DNA of 64,000 nt from Nocardia jiangxiensis NBRC 101359 (GTDB lineage Bacteria; Actinomycetota; Actinomycetes; Mycobacteriales; Mycobacteriaceae). Numbering within the stretch: position 1 is the stretch's first letter; every line of letters begins with the position of its first letter. A program made the position numbers and the translations under genes. The notes under the pieces were generated by a model, which ran no database searches, was not told where the DNA came from, and saw only the letters and a program-made list of their open reading frames with translations. Below are positions 11,064 to 19,728 of the stretch, one piece after another. The stretch is taken from assembly GCF_000308615.1 (NCBI RefSeq), contig NZ_BAGB01000009.1, forward strand, positions 1-64,000, in the 5' to 3' direction.

Positions 11064-11810
11064 ATGAGCTGGCGGCGACGTGGCGGCTCGGTCGGGGTGC
11101 TGACCGGCGCGGGAATCTCGACCGATTCCGGAATTCCGGATTTCCGCGGACCGCGCGGGGTGTGGACCGAGGATCCGATCGCGGAATTGCTCTCCACCTA
11201 CGACAACTACATGGCCGATCCCGAACTGCGACAACGTGCCTGGATCGCGCGGCGGGACAATCCGGCCTGGCAGGCCCGGCCCAATGCGGCGCATCGCGCG
11301 CTGGTCCGATTGGCGCAGGCGCGCACGGTCAACATCGTCACCCAGAACATCGATCGGCTGCATCAGCGCGCCGGATCGCCGCCGGAATCGGTGGTGGAGA
11401 TCCACGGCAACATGTTCGAGGTCGAATGCACCGTCTGCGATTTCCGCACGACGATGTCCGCGACGTTGGAACGGGTGGCCGCCGGTGAGCCGGATCCGCC
11501 CTGCCCCGACTGCGGCGGCATCCTCAAGGCCGCGGTCATCATGTTCGGTCAGCAATTGAATCTGCGCAGTATGCTCACCGCCCAGTTGGTCGCCGAAACC
11601 TCGGACATCTTCCTGGGCGTGGGCACATCGCTGCAGGTCGAACCGGCCGCCTCGCTGTGCGGCATCGCTGTGGAGCACGGTGCGGACCTCGTCATCGTCA
11701 ACGCCGAGCCCACGCCCTACGACTCGATGGCCACCGAGGTTATCCGCGATCCCATCGGTACCGCTCTGCCGGATCTGGTCGCCGATCTGCTGGCCCGCCC
11801 CGATTCGTAG
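11064..11810 (+). CDS. Sirtuin, NAD-dependent protein deacylase (CobB/Sir2 family)
   Basis: Protein of 248 residues with the complete sirtuin core: NAD-binding GAGIS at 15-19 followed by SGIPDFRGPRGVW, TQNID at 93-97, catalytic H114 in EIHGNMFEVEC, a four-cysteine zinc site (C122, C125, C147, C150), the GVGTSLQV phosphate/ribose loop, and a final VIVNAEPTP strand. It removes acyl groups from lysines using NAD+, releasing nicotinamide and O-acyl-ADP-ribose. Divergent from the TetR-type gene; the intergenic operator could affect both. In lipid- and steroid-degrading bacteria sirtuins can reactivate acylated acyl-CoA ligases, a possible but unproven link to FadD3 nearby. Confidence 0.92.
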   Translation: MSWRRRGGSVGVLTGAGISTDSGIPDFRGPRGVWTEDPIAELLSTYDNYMADPELRQRAWIARRDNPAWQARPNAAHRALVRLAQARTVNIVTQNIDRLHQRAGSPPESVVEIHGNMFEVECTVCDFRTTMSATLERVAAGEPDPPCPDCGGILKAAVIMFGQQLNLRSMLTAQLVAETSDIFLGVGTSLQVEPAASLCGIAVEHGADLVIVNAEPTPYDSMATEVIRDPIGTALPDLVADLLARPDS

Positions 11811-11897
11811 GCGGGCCGGGCTTCGACAACCACGGCTACCTGCGCGCCTGACCAGTGGAGAGCCGATGGATGGCCGTGTCGGCGCGCAGGGCCGGTT

Positions 11898-12650
11898 TCA
11901 GGCGAAGGGCGAGTCCGGACGGGGTTGGAGTTCCTCGTCGAGATAGATGTCGACCTTCTCGTTGTAGAAGCAGACCAGGCCGGTCACCTTCTGGCTTTCG
12001 GGCAGCGGGGTTCGGTAGATCCAGACGAGATCTTCGTGAGTGACGCCGTTGACGTCGAGGTTGAAATAGCCCGCGGTGCCCTTGTAGGGGCAGTGCGTCC
12101 GGGTCTCCGACGGAGTGAACAGGTCCTGGCGGGTGTCCGGGAGGGGGAGGTAGTAGCGCGGCGGGAGGCCGGTTTCGAACAGGATGTGCGGAGAGTGCGA
12201 ATCGGCGACGGTGACGCCGTCCACCACGACCCGCACGTGCCGGGAACTGCTCAGGATGTCCACGCGGGTGTAGGGGTTGCGGGGGTGGACGTAGATGGGT
12301 TCGTCCTCCTCGAACCATTCGTCCATCGCACTCCACTCGAGGCGCACCAGATCACGCAGCTCCGGAATCGGTGAATCCGGATAACGCAGGGCCGCAGCGG
12401 ATTTGGTGATGCCGTCGACGACGACGTCGTGGATCAGGCCGTCGCCGCGACTGGGCGAGTGCTTGGTCTCACCGGTCGCCTTCAATTCGGCGTGCACATC
12501 GTCCAGCGGCACGTAGTAGGCGGGGTAGTACGGAATCTCCCAGACCAGGGTGGGATGGATGGTGTCGGCGACGAGCCGACCGGCAGCGTAGGCGCGCACA
12601 CGTTTGTGTCCGGGTTCGGTTCCGACCCGGCCCCGATTCCTGTCGCTCAT
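11898..12650 (-). CDS. Tandem DUF427 domain protein
   Basis: Protein of 250 residues with two DUF427 copies: the first about 17-110 (VRAYAAGRLVADTIHPTLVW, then PYYPAYYVPLDDV), the second about 136-240 (VRVVVDGVTVADSHSPHILF, then PPRYYLPLPD and TRTHCPYKGTAGYFNL). The second has the typical CPYKG-Y signature; the first has diverged (THCPYKG replaced by KHSPSRG). DUF427 folds as a small beta-tent and is of unknown function, though widespread in actinobacteria. The ATG at 12648-12650 follows a GGGCGGG stretch. No clear operon partners. Confidence 0.85.
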   Translation of the reverse strand: MSDRNRGRVGTEPGHKRVRAYAAGRLVADTIHPTLVWEIPYYPAYYVPLDDVHAELKATGETKHSPSRGDGLIHDVVVDGITKSAAALRYPDSPIPELRDLVRLEWSAMDEWFEEDEPIYVHPRNPYTRVDILSSSRHVRVVVDGVTVADSHSPHILFETGLPPRYYLPLPDTRQDLFTPSETRTHCPYKGTAGYFNLDVNGVTHEDLVWIYRTPLPESQKVTGLVCFYNEKVDIYLDEELQPRPDSPFA

Positions 12651-12703
12651 ACCCGCCCAAGGTACTCCCGGACGGTGACATCCCGGTGTCGCCGTGCGCA
12701 GGG

Positions 12704-13282
12704 TCAGTCGGTGACGAGGAAGTCGCGGGCCGCGGTCAGGATCTGCTCGGACAGGTCGTCGCCCGCGGCGGCCCGGGCGAGCATCACCGCGCCCGCCATG
12801 ACCGCAATTTCGACCAGGGTGTCCCGATTGTCTTCGGAGGCAGTCGGATTCAGGCGACCGAGATCGTCGATCATCTGCCGCATGCCCTCGAGGTATGCCG
12901 CGCGCAGGGGGCTGTCTGGGTCGGTGCGGGCGACGTCGCCGGCCAGGGCGGCGATGCCGCAGCCCTGCGCGGGGGTGTCGCGGTGGGCTGTGGACAGGTA
13001 ACGCTCGAGGAAGGCGCGGCGTGCGGCGCGTTCGTCGGGCCCGGCTTCGAGCAGATCCGCTCGTTCGCGTTCCTTCTCCGCGCAGGCGGCCGAACAGGCT
13101 TGTGCCACAAGGTCTTCCTTGGATCGGAAGTGCCGGTAGAAGCCGCCGTGGGTGAGTCCGGCCGCGGCCATCACCTCCGGCACCGTCACGCCGTCGACCC
13201 CGTCGCGGCGCACCAGTGCCGAGGCCGCGTCCAGGACCTCTCGGCGGTGCGTCTCGGCCTGCGCACGCGATGACCGCGGCAT
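12704..13282 (-). CDS. TetR-family regulator (divergent SDR-tautomerase operon)
   Basis: Protein of 192 residues. The N-terminal helix-turn-helix includes EVLDAASALVRRDGVDGVTV, PEVMAAAGLTHGGFYRHFRS and KEDLVAQACSAAC. The HGGFYRHF signature and the C-terminal domain (YLSTAHRDTPAQGCGIAALA) place it with LmrA/YxaF-like and AcnR-like regulators of short-chain dehydrogenases. Start is the ATG at 13280-13282. It diverges from an SDR at 13409; the 126-base gap carries an imperfect palindrome, so it most likely represses that SDR operon. Inducer unknown. Confidence 0.88.
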   Translation of the reverse strand: MPRSSRAQAETHRREVLDAASALVRRDGVDGVTVPEVMAAAGLTHGGFYRHFRSKEDLVAQACSAACAEKERERADLLEAGPDERAARRAFLERYLSTAHRDTPAQGCGIAALAGDVARTDPDSPLRAAYLEGMRQMIDDLGRLNPTASEDNRDTLVEIAVMAGAVMLARAAAGDDLSEQILTAARDFLVTD

Positions 13283-13336
13283 GGCGTCCCCTTTCCGTGT
13301 GCTGTGTATCGCCTCACCAGTCTTGCGCAGCAGAAT

Positions 13337-13354
13337 AGATGATGGCAATAATCT
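13337..13354. promoter_or_regulatory. Candidate operator between TetR and SDR genes
   Basis: AGATGATGGCAATAATCT is an imperfect 18-base palindrome (outer AGAT/ATCT arms perfect) in the otherwise AT-rich middle of the divergent promoter, 54 bases from both starts. It fits a TetR-type operator; binding is inferred. Confidence 0.45.
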
Positions 13355-13408
13355 AAAACGTAGCGGGTGCGGGCTCACCGCATCCGAACCGCATCGGAAG
13401 GACACCGC

Positions 13409-14110
13409 ATGACCAGGATCGAAGGGGCGACCGCGCTGGTGACCGGCGGTCAGCGCGGTCTGGGCCGCGCATTCGCCGAGGAACTGCTGGACCGTGGCGC
13501 GCGGAAGGTCTACGTCACCGCACGCCGTCCGGTCGAGGCCGAGGATCCCCGCATCGTGCCGCTCGCGCTCGAGGTCACCGATCAGGATTCCGTCGCGGCC
13601 GTGGCAGCGCGAGCCGGCGAGGTGAGCATCGTGATCAACAACGCCGGGGTGCTGCGCCCGGCTCCGCTGCTGACGGCCGAGATCGCCGATGTCGCAGCGA
13701 CTTTCGATACCAACGTGTTCGGCCCGCTGCGTATCGCGCAGGCGTTCGCGCCGATCCTGGCGGCCAACGGCGGCGGCGCGCTGGTGGACATCCACTCGGT
13801 GCTGTCCTGGGGATCCGGCGCGGCGGCCTACGGCGCGTCCAAGGCGGCGTTCTGGTCGCTGACCAATTCGCTGCGCACCGAACTGGCCGCGCAGCACACC
13901 CAGGTGGTCGGGGTGCATCTGGGATTCGCCGATACCGACATGGTCAAGACGCTGCAGGCCGAGAAGATCAGTCCCCGGCAGGTTGCCCAGGCCGTTGCGG
14001 ACGGTCTGGAGAAGGGCGAGAACGAGGTGCTGGTCGACGATCTGACCAGGCGCGTCAAAGCCGCGCTGTCCGGTCCCGTGGAAAACCTCGCATTGCCGAT
14101 CGGCGGCTGA
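13409..14110 (+). CDS. Short-chain dehydrogenase/reductase
   Basis: Protein of 233 residues of the classical SDR fold: TGGQRGLGRAF cofactor motif near 11-21, NNAGV near 77-81, catalytic S near IHSVLSWG and YxxxK as YGASK. C-terminal specificity region is short. The ATG at 13409 has GGAAGG upstream. It heads a two-gene operon with the tautomerase-like gene 39 bases downstream and is divergent from a TetR-type regulator, a frequent arrangement for xenobiotic- or aldehyde-responsive oxidoreductases. Substrate not inferable. Confidence 0.87.
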   Translation: MTRIEGATALVTGGQRGLGRAFAEELLDRGARKVYVTARRPVEAEDPRIVPLALEVTDQDSVAAVAARAGEVSIVINNAGVLRPAPLLTAEIADVAATFDTNVFGPLRIAQAFAPILAANGGGALVDIHSVLSWGSGAAAYGASKAAFWSLTNSLRTELAAQHTQVVGVHLGFADTDMVKTLQAEKISPRQVAQAVADGLEKGENEVLVDDLTRRVKAALSGPVENLALPIGG

Positions 14111-14149
14111 GCACTACCCATTCGCAATCCGCAGAGTAAGGATTCACCC

Positions 14150-14578
14150 ATGCCGCTGTGGCAGATCTACCATCCGGTCGGGGTCTATTCCGACCGGGAC
14201 AAGCAGGATTTCGCCGCCGATATCACCAAGCATTACGCCGATGTCGGCCTTCCGGAGTTCTACGTCGTCGTACATTTCCACGAACTGGCCCAGGCTGATT
14301 TCCTGGTTGGTGGCAAACCGTCGGCGAACACCGTGCGCATCGTCGTCTCGCATCTGGCCCGGCGAATCGACGACGCGCCGCGACGCAGGCGCATGACCGA
14401 ATTCGTCAACGCGATCACCTTGCCCTACACCGCTGATCGCGGCTTGCATTGCGAATTCCACATCGAGGAGAGCGCTCGGGATCTGTGGATGATCGACGGG
14501 TTGTGGCCGCCCGAGGCGGGCAGCGATGCGGAGAAGGCGTGGGCCGCAGCGAATTCGCCGGTACCGGCCGATACGTAA
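14150..14578 (+). CDS. Tautomerase-superfamily protein (cis-CaaD-like)
   Basis: Protein of 142 residues with proline directly after the initiator Met (MPLWQIYHP), the catalytic base of tautomerase-superfamily enzymes. Length, the single-chain beta-alpha-beta repeat, and a C-terminal EFHIEES segment resemble the Tautomerase_3 group that includes cis-3-chloroacrylic acid dehalogenase. Possible activities are enol-keto tautomerisation or hydrolytic dehalogenation; the sequence does not decide. Co-transcribed with the preceding SDR and likely under the same TetR-type control. Followed by a strong hairpin. Confidence 0.75.
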   Translation: MPLWQIYHPVGVYSDRDKQDFAADITKHYADVGLPEFYVVVHFHELAQADFLVGGKPSANTVRIVVSHLARRIDDAPRRRRMTEFVNAITLPYTADRGLHCEFHIEESARDLWMIDGLWPPEAGSDAEKAWAAANSPVPADT

Positions 14579-14596
14579 TCCCTCCCCTGGGAAACG

Positions 14597-14645
14597 GAAA
14601 CGGCCGCCGCGACATCTCGGAAGAAGATGCCGCGGCGGCCGTTTC
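14597..14645. terminator. Bidirectional hairpin between convergent genes
   Basis: GAAACGGCCGCCGCG at 14597-14611 pairs perfectly with 14631-14645; an inner ATCT/AGAT pairing extends the stem. It lies between the tautomerase gene and the convergent exported-protein gene. Read leftward or rightward, the stem ends in A/T bases, as in a shared terminator. Confidence 0.75.
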
Positions 14646-14658
14646 GGTGGCTACCGGG

Positions 14659-15216
14659 TCAGTTGCCCTGGAGCAGGCGGAAGAACGTGGAGTTGATCTG
14701 GTTGCCGTTCGGGCTGCCGATCGTGCCGCCGATGGCCGCGCCGATCGCGCAGCCGGGCAGGACGAAGAACCAGAAGCCCAGCAGGCAGCCGATGATCGCG
14801 CCGACCGCGCCGCCGTGCTGCACGCCCCAGACCCACTCGTTGATGAGCTGGTTTCCGGTGTCGGTGAAGCCGATCTGCTTCAGGGTCACCGAGCGGCCGT
14901 TGTTGCTGATGGCGGCCGCGACCGGAACGGTCTTGCCGTGCACCGACATCGGGATGGACTCGGTGGTCTTACCCGCGGCGTCGACGATGTCGATCGTGTG
15001 GGCGGCCGCATTGGAGATGAAACGACCCGCGGGCAGCGTCGCGGTGATCGTGTGCGCGGACGTGTCGTTCGTGGCGGAGACCACCTGGGTCTCGACGTTC
15101 TGCGGCTGCTTGGCGACCGGGGCCGCACCCGAGGTGCTGGAACCGATCATCACCGCGCCCGCGGTGAGGACGGCGAGGGCCATGCTGCGGCCGAGGGTCT
15201 GGATCGAAACTGACAC
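14659..15216 (-). CDS. Exported hypothetical protein with glycine-zipper C-terminus
   Basis: Protein of 185 residues with a signal peptide (MALAVLTAGAVMIGSS hydrophobic core, cleavage near SGAAPVA), a beta-rich middle (TITATLPAGRFISNAAAHTI, then VTLKQIGFTD), and a hydrophobic glycine-rich C-terminus (GGAVGAIIGCLLGFWFFVLP followed by GAAIGGTIGSPNG). The two terminal hydrophobic stretches suggest it is exported but membrane- or envelope-associated. Proteins of this layout are frequent in Nocardia and related genera; function unknown. Monocistronic; the 258 bases upstream contain no other gene. Confidence 0.78.
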   Translation of the reverse strand: MSVSIQTLGRSMALAVLTAGAVMIGSSTSGAAPVAKQPQNVETQVVSATNDTSAHTITATLPAGRFISNAAAHTIDIVDAAGKTTESIPMSVHGKTVPVAAAISNNGRSVTLKQIGFTDTGNQLINEWVWGVQHGGAVGAIIGCLLGFWFFVLPGCAIGAAIGGTIGSPNGNQINSTFFRLLQGN

Positions 15217-15474
15217 GAGGATTCCTTACATCACTAAAGATTGTCGGGTCATGGCGAAAGGACGCCCCGAAAAAAACTTACGCCCCGTTCGACATTGCGC
15301 CCACACTATGTGGAAATCGGCCGCATGTAAATTGGTGGTGACACAATGTCCGGATCCGCGGACGCACCAATCGACGTTCTCGTCCAGTGGTTGTCGCAAA
15401 TGTGCCATGAATTCGCTGTGGGCCGCTCCGAGATGGAGCGGCCCACTGATTCGCGCCTCACGAATGGATCGGGA

Positions 15475-16740
15475 TCAGTCCTCCCCGGCGCTGATCGCCT
15501 GTGCCTCCTCGATGCTGTGCGGCTCGGGATCGTGATCGTCCACGTGCGCCAGGTACGAACGTCCGGCCAGCAGCACGATCACACCAACTGCGGTGCATGC
15601 CGCGCCGACCCAGAACGGCAGGGCCATGTGCTGTTCGCCGAGCTTGCCGGCCAGGTAGGGAGCCGCCGCGCCGCCGACGAACCGGACGAAGCTGTACGCG
15701 GCCGAGGCGGTCGAACGCTCCACCGGTGCGGAGATCATCACGGCCTCGGTGATCAGGGTGTTGTTGACGCCCAGGAACAGTCCGGCCAGGACGGTGCCGA
15801 CGATCAGCACGATCTTCTGGTCGGCGAAGATCGCCATCACCGCGAGATCGGCGGCGAACAGGGCCAGCGCCAGGGCGATCATCGGCACGGTGCCGAACCG
15901 GCGTTGCAGTTTCGGCGCCAGGAACACCGAGGCCAGCGCGAGCATCAGACCCCAGCCGAAGAAGATGAAACCGATCGAATAGGTGCCCATGTTCAGCGGG
16001 AACGGGGTGTAGGCCAGCAGGGTGAAGAAGCCGTAGTTGTACAGCAGCGCGGTGATGCTCACCAGCAGCAGGCCGCGGTGCCGTAATGCCTTGAACGGCG
16101 CGGTGATCGAGGTGTGGTGCGTCGGTTTCGGAGCCTGCGGCAGTAGCACGATGATGGCGATGAAGGCCACGGCCATCAGCACCGAGACGCCGAAGAACGG
16201 TGCGCGCCAGCTGATTCCGCCCAGGACGCCGCCGACCAGCGGTCCGGCCGCGATGCCGATGCCCAGTGCGGCCTCGTAGAGGATGATCGCGCGGGCGACG
16301 CCGCCGGTGGCCGCGCCCACGATGGTGGCCAGCGCGGTCGCGATGAACAGCGCGTTACCCAGGCCCCACCCGGCGCGGAAGCCCACGATCTGGCCGACGG
16401 TGCTGGAACTACCGGCCAGCGCGGCGAATACGACGATGATCGCCAGACCCGCCAGCAGCGTCTTCTTCGCGCCGAAGCGGCTCGACACCACGCCGGTGAT
16501 CAGCATGGCCACGCCGGTTACCAGCATGTAGCTGGTGAACAGCAGCGTGACCTGAGAGGTGGATGCGTGCAGTTGTTCGCCGATCGGTTTCAAGATCGGA
16601 TCCACCAGGCCGATGCCCATGAAGGCGATGACCGAGGCGAAGGCGACGGCCCACACGGATTTGGGTTGTTTCGCGCGGTTCGGGCGGGTGGTGTTCGGCG
16701 CGTCGGCGATGTCGGCACGCGGAGACACAGTGATGCTCAT
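15475..16740 (-). CDS. Major facilitator superfamily transporter (drug efflux type)
   Basis: Protein of 421 residues with about 12 hydrophobic helices in two halves. The loop between helices 2 and 3 reads SRFGAKKTLLAG, the MFS motif A variant. The N-terminal 28 residues are hydrophilic and cytoplasmic. Start is the ATG at 16738-16740 with AGGAG eight bases upstream. It follows the MarR-type gene on the same strand by 27 bases, forming a regulator-efflux operon; such MFS members (DHA family) usually export toxic organic molecules by proton antiport. Substrate unknown. Confidence 0.88.
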   Translation of the reverse strand: MSITVSPRADIADAPNTTRPNRAKQPKSVWAVAFASVIAFMGIGLVDPILKPIGEQLHASTSQVTLLFTSYMLVTGVAMLITGVVSSRFGAKKTLLAGLAIIVVFAALAGSSSTVGQIVGFRAGWGLGNALFIATALATIVGAATGGVARAIILYEAALGIGIAAGPLVGGVLGGISWRAPFFGVSVLMAVAFIAIIVLLPQAPKPTHHTSITAPFKALRHRGLLLVSITALLYNYGFFTLLAYTPFPLNMGTYSIGFIFFGWGLMLALASVFLAPKLQRRFGTVPMIALALALFAADLAVMAIFADQKIVLIVGTVLAGLFLGVNNTLITEAVMISAPVERSTASAAYSFVRFVGGAAAPYLAGKLGEQHMALPFWVGAACTAVGVIVLLAGRSYLAHVDDHDPEPHSIEEAQAISAGED

Positions 16741-16767
16741 CAGAGACGCTCCTGGGTGATCTGCTTG

Positions 16768-17226
16768 TTACGCGGCCGATTTCAGGGCTTCGAGCAACTC
16801 GTCCAGCTCGGCGCGCAGATGCGCGAGCCGGGCGGTGTCGAAGTCGGGCAATCGTGTCGTGAGGGCGGTGCCGATCGCGCGGCGGGACACGGCCAATCGG
16901 TCGCGTCCCGCCGGCGTCAGCGCGACGACCACGGCTCTGGAGTCGCCGGGATCTGCTGTGCGGCTGACCAATCCGGCTGTCGCCATCCTGCCGATCAGCG
17001 CCGTTGCTGTCGGCTGCGAGCAGCCGTCGAACCGAGCGAACTCGCTGACCCGCAGCGGTCCCCGCTCGTCCAGGACCGACATCGCACGCAACATCGCGTT
17101 CGGGAGGTCGTCCTCGCGGAGTGTGCGGGCCAGCCGGGTCAGCTGCGCCGCGGCCGAGACGATGTCGACCACGTGCTTGTTCCCCTCGGCGAGGGGTTCG
17201 GATTCGGCTGCCTGGTTCAACTGCAC
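16768..17226 (-). CDS. MarR-family regulator of the adjacent MFS exporter
   Basis: Protein of 152 residues with a winged helix: MLRAMSVLDERGPLRVSEFA, then FDGCSQPTATALIGRMATAG, wing LVSRTADPGDSRAVVVALTP. The GTG at 17224-17226 (VQLNQAAES) is chosen because longer in-frame starts would read through the AT-rich palindromic operator immediately upstream. It forms an operon with the MFS gene and probably autoregulates; ligand binding would derepress efflux. Confidence 0.86.
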   Translation of the reverse strand: MQLNQAAESEPLAEGNKHVVDIVSAAAQLTRLARTLREDDLPNAMLRAMSVLDERGPLRVSEFARFDGCSQPTATALIGRMATAGLVSRTADPGDSRAVVVALTPAGRDRLAVSRRAIGTALTTRLPDFDTARLAHLRAELDELLEALKSAA

Positions 17227-17234
17227 GGTTATTA

Positions 17235-17280
17235 ATTTACATAGGCTAACTAAGTATGTACATAGGTTGGCTATGTAAAT
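17235..17280. promoter_or_regulatory. Large dyad operator in the MarR promoter
   Basis: ATTTACATAG at 17235-17244 and CTATGTAAAT at 17271-17280 are perfect 10-base inverted arms; the interior (GGCTAAC against GTTGGC) is also partly symmetric and contains another TACATAGG half-site at 17259-17266. It is AT-rich and starts 9 bases upstream of the MarR GTG, fitting one or two adjacent MarR dimer sites overlapping the promoter. Confidence 0.7.
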
Positions 17281-17506
17281 GGCTGTGAGATCCCCCACCG
17301 GCGAGCCGGGTGTGCTTGTTGCTCACGAGTCGGTGCTGGGGGACGGCCTGCGGCCGGATGCGGACCGTCAGCGCGGGAGCGCTCCGAACGGATCGGGATG
17401 TGGATTTCGCGAATCATCCCCAGGGGTGGTGGGTCTTGCATGGGCGGTGGCGTGCGGCCGGTCGGTAGTGTGCCCGTTTGCCTATGGCCGGAGAAATGGG
17501 GGCGAC

Positions 17507-18088
17507 GTGCTGGAAGAACCGGAAGGCACGCCGGTGCAAGTGGCGGCATCTTCCGCCGTTCCTGGTGCCGGTGACAATTCGTCCGGTGGCAGCAGTAGCG
17601 GTGGTGGTCAGTCGAATTCCGGTGGGGGCCAGGGAAGTTCGGCGACAGGCGACACCGTGCCCAACGACAGCGGCTCGGGGGTGCACGTCGACCCGGACGG
17701 TCTCATACACCCCATCGCGATCGTCTCCAAAGCGGCATCCACCTACTCCACGGCGTATGCGTCTCTGGTCGGAATGATCTTGTCGGGCGCGCTCGATTTG
17801 GGGGATTCTGATGTCAATTCCGCCTGGAGCGCGTTTCTGATGGCGTGGCTCGGCGAGGTCGACACCGCCCAAAAGGCGCTGAAGGAACTCGCGAGTCACG
17901 TGCCCAAGGCCGTTCACGCAATGCAGGCCGCTGATACCAGCGGTGGTGGGTCGGTGAGTGGCGCCACCGGCCTGATCGGTGTTCCCCCGGCCAGCCTTCC
18001 CCCTGTCAGCTCTGCGCCGAGCAGCACCGGCGGGAAGGGCGGGAGTTCGTCAGGCAGCGCCACGAACGGACGGGTGCGTCCCCAGTGA
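17507..18088 (+). CDS. WxG-motif type VII secretion-associated protein
   Basis: Protein of 193 residues. A low-complexity Ser/Gly linker (about 22-50) precedes a helical core (about 70-140) with a WxG turn at W114-L-G116 in LMAWLGEVD, reminiscent of WXG100/EspC-like ESX substrates; a second Ser/Gly/Pro tail follows. There is no signal peptide. The GTG start is preceded by GGGGG at about 17498-17502. The stop overlaps the next start (GTGA at 18085-18088), so it is coupled to the large WxG-protease gene and may be its secretion partner. ESX assignment rests on the motif and the neighbour, not on a clear family match. Confidence 0.65.
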   Translation: MLEEPEGTPVQVAASSAVPGAGDNSSGGSSSGGGQSNSGGGQGSSATGDTVPNDSGSGVHVDPDGLIHPIAIVSKAASTYSTAYASLVGMILSGALDLGDSDVNSAWSAFLMAWLGEVDTAQKALKELASHVPKAVHAMQAADTSGGGSVSGATGLIGVPPASLPPVSSAPSSTGGKGGSSSGSATNGRVRPQ

Positions 18089-19728
18089 GCGCCGTGCAGG
18101 TGCTCGAGGAGGCCCTGGACCTCCTCGATGTGTGCAAGCTGTTGCCCAGCTTCCTCCCGCAGGTGATCAATATTGCGCTGCAGCCGCCGACCCCTGGCGG
18201 TTCGCCGGAGCAGATCGCGGGTTCACCCCCGGGACACGGTGGAATGGCGCACATCTGCAACACGATTTCCGTCGATTCGTTCGGTTCGAGTTCGGATCTG
18301 GCGGCTGTCGCCGAAACTTCGCTGCCGGCCGCTTGGCGAGGGCAGGCGGCCGAAACTGCGGCCGAGGCCGTCCGGGCGGTGGGGGCGCAGGCGCAAGCGG
18401 CGGGAACGGCATTCGAGTCCGGGTTCGCCACGCTGACGACATGGGGAGAGCAACTGGCGGATGCGCAGCGCCGCGACGAGCGAGGGCTGGGGTTGCTGCG
18501 CCAGGCCAAGGGCCTGACTGCGGACGAGTCCGTCCTGGGCAGGTTGTTCGGGCTCTCGAAGTCCCAGCGAAAAGCGCAGGCGTTGGCCGACGAGGGCTGC
18601 AAGGATCGGCTGGCCGCGGCGAAGATTATCGAGGGTGCGGCTTCGGATGCCGCCGGCGTGCTGAATCAGCTCGCGGCGCAGGCGCGAGCGCGGCAGATCA
18701 ACTCACCGGGCATCGATCCGCTCAGCGCGGTGGTGCTCGGATATTCCTCGGACTTCGGCTGGACCAGCGATCCGCTGATCGCCATCATGAGCCCCACCGC
18801 GCTCGCCCGCGCATCGCAAGCGCTGAACGCCATGTCCGACGCCGATCGTGCGGCGTTCGAGAAAATGCTCGCAGATGCCAAGTCACCGCAGGAGGCGGCC
18901 TATCTGTGGAAGGCGCTGGGCGCGGGATACAAATTGTCCGACGTGCAGAAATTCGACAAGGTGATCCATCCGCATGGTGATGATGACGGGTGGCTGTCCA
19001 AGCATCTGGATCCGCACATAAACGACATCTCCACCTCCGATACGGGTAAGGATGGCAAATACACGCTGAGCTACGCGGGGCAATCGAAATACTGGGTTGC
19101 GAACCCCGACAAGCCCGGATACGGCCACTACACCGATTTCTACTACCAGCTCACCAATGGCGACAAGAACTCGGGAGACTGTGTCGCCGCCTCGACCGTT
19201 ATGGCACGAGCTGCCAATGACCCGGTGTTCATGCTCGGCATGACCACAGGACAGGGGCCCATGGCAGTTGGCGGAGCCAAGGTGGGCGATGACAGCCCGA
19301 AAGCTGTCCACAACCGGCTGGAGCAGAACTACACCAGCAACTACAACCTCAACAAAGGCGACCCGACGGCGAACGCCAACACTCTCCTCAAATCCTCCAC
19401 CGGAAGCTCGTATCAGGATGTCTCCGTACACACCTCCGAGGAGCGAAAGGCGGCGCTTCCTCGCATCGAGGCAGCGGTCGACGCCGGAAAGCCGGTTCCT
19501 CTCGGTGTCTTTCCGACCGACCCGAAGCCGAACAAGGACGGAGTCGTCGTCGGCCACCAGGTGATGATTCTCGCGGCCAAGGGCGATGAACTCGAGATCT
19601 ACAACCCGTGGGGGTTCACCGAATGGGTCACCAAACAGCAGTTCGTCGACGGACAGCTCGGTGAAGTGACCAACGCTACGCCGACCGGCGGGTTGGCCGA
19701 TCCCGCCAGTGTCGAGTTGCCGCAATGA
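18085..19728 (+). CDS. WxG effector with C-terminal calpain/papain-like cysteine protease domain
   Basis: Protein of 547 residues without signal peptide. Residues about 53-200 form an alpha-helical ESX-like module with a WxG turn at W84 (PAAWRGQAAE) and long Ala/Gln/Arg helices. Residues about 330-547 carry a putative thiol protease triad: C366 (NSGDCVAAS), H491 (VVGHQVMIL) and N507 in IYNPWG; the GDC, GH and NPWG blocks are typical of calpain-type C2 peptidases. The layout, N-terminal secretion module plus C-terminal enzyme, is that of polymorphic toxin effectors. The stop overlaps the next gene by ATGA. Toxicity and secretion are inferred; it could instead be a housekeeping cell-surface protease. 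Confidence 0.72.
   Translation: MSAVQVLEEALDLLDVCKLLPSFLPQVINIALQPPTPGGSPEQIAGSPPGHGGMAHICNTISVDSFGSSSDLAAVAETSLPAAWRGQAAETAAEAVRAVGAQAQAAGTAFESGFATLTTWGEQLADAQRRDERGLGLLRQAKGLTADESVLGRLFGLSKSQRKAQALADEGCKDRLAAAKIIEGAASDAAGVLNQLAAQARARQINSPGIDPLSAVVLGYSSDFGWTSDPLIAIMSPTALARASQALNAMSDADRAAFEKMLADAKSPQEAAYLWKALGAGYKLSDVQKFDKVIHPHGDDDGWLSKHLDPHINDISTSDTGKDGKYTLSYAGQSKYWVANPDKPGYGHYTDFYYQLTNGDKNSGDCVAASTVMARAANDPVFMLGMTTGQGPMAVGGAKVGDDSPKAVHNRLEQNYTSNYNLNKGDPTANANTLLKSSTGSSYQDVSVHTSEERKAALPRIEAAVDAGKPVPLGVFPTDPKPNKDGVVVGHQVMILAAKGDELEIYNPWGFTEWVTKQQFVDGQLGEVTNATPTGGLADPASVELPQ

Noticed and set aside
11792..11817. Terminator at the end of the sirtuin gene
   Set aside because: An 8-base stem (GGCCCGCC/GGCGGGCC) overlaps the stop codon and has a 10-base loop and no T-run; too weak to list.
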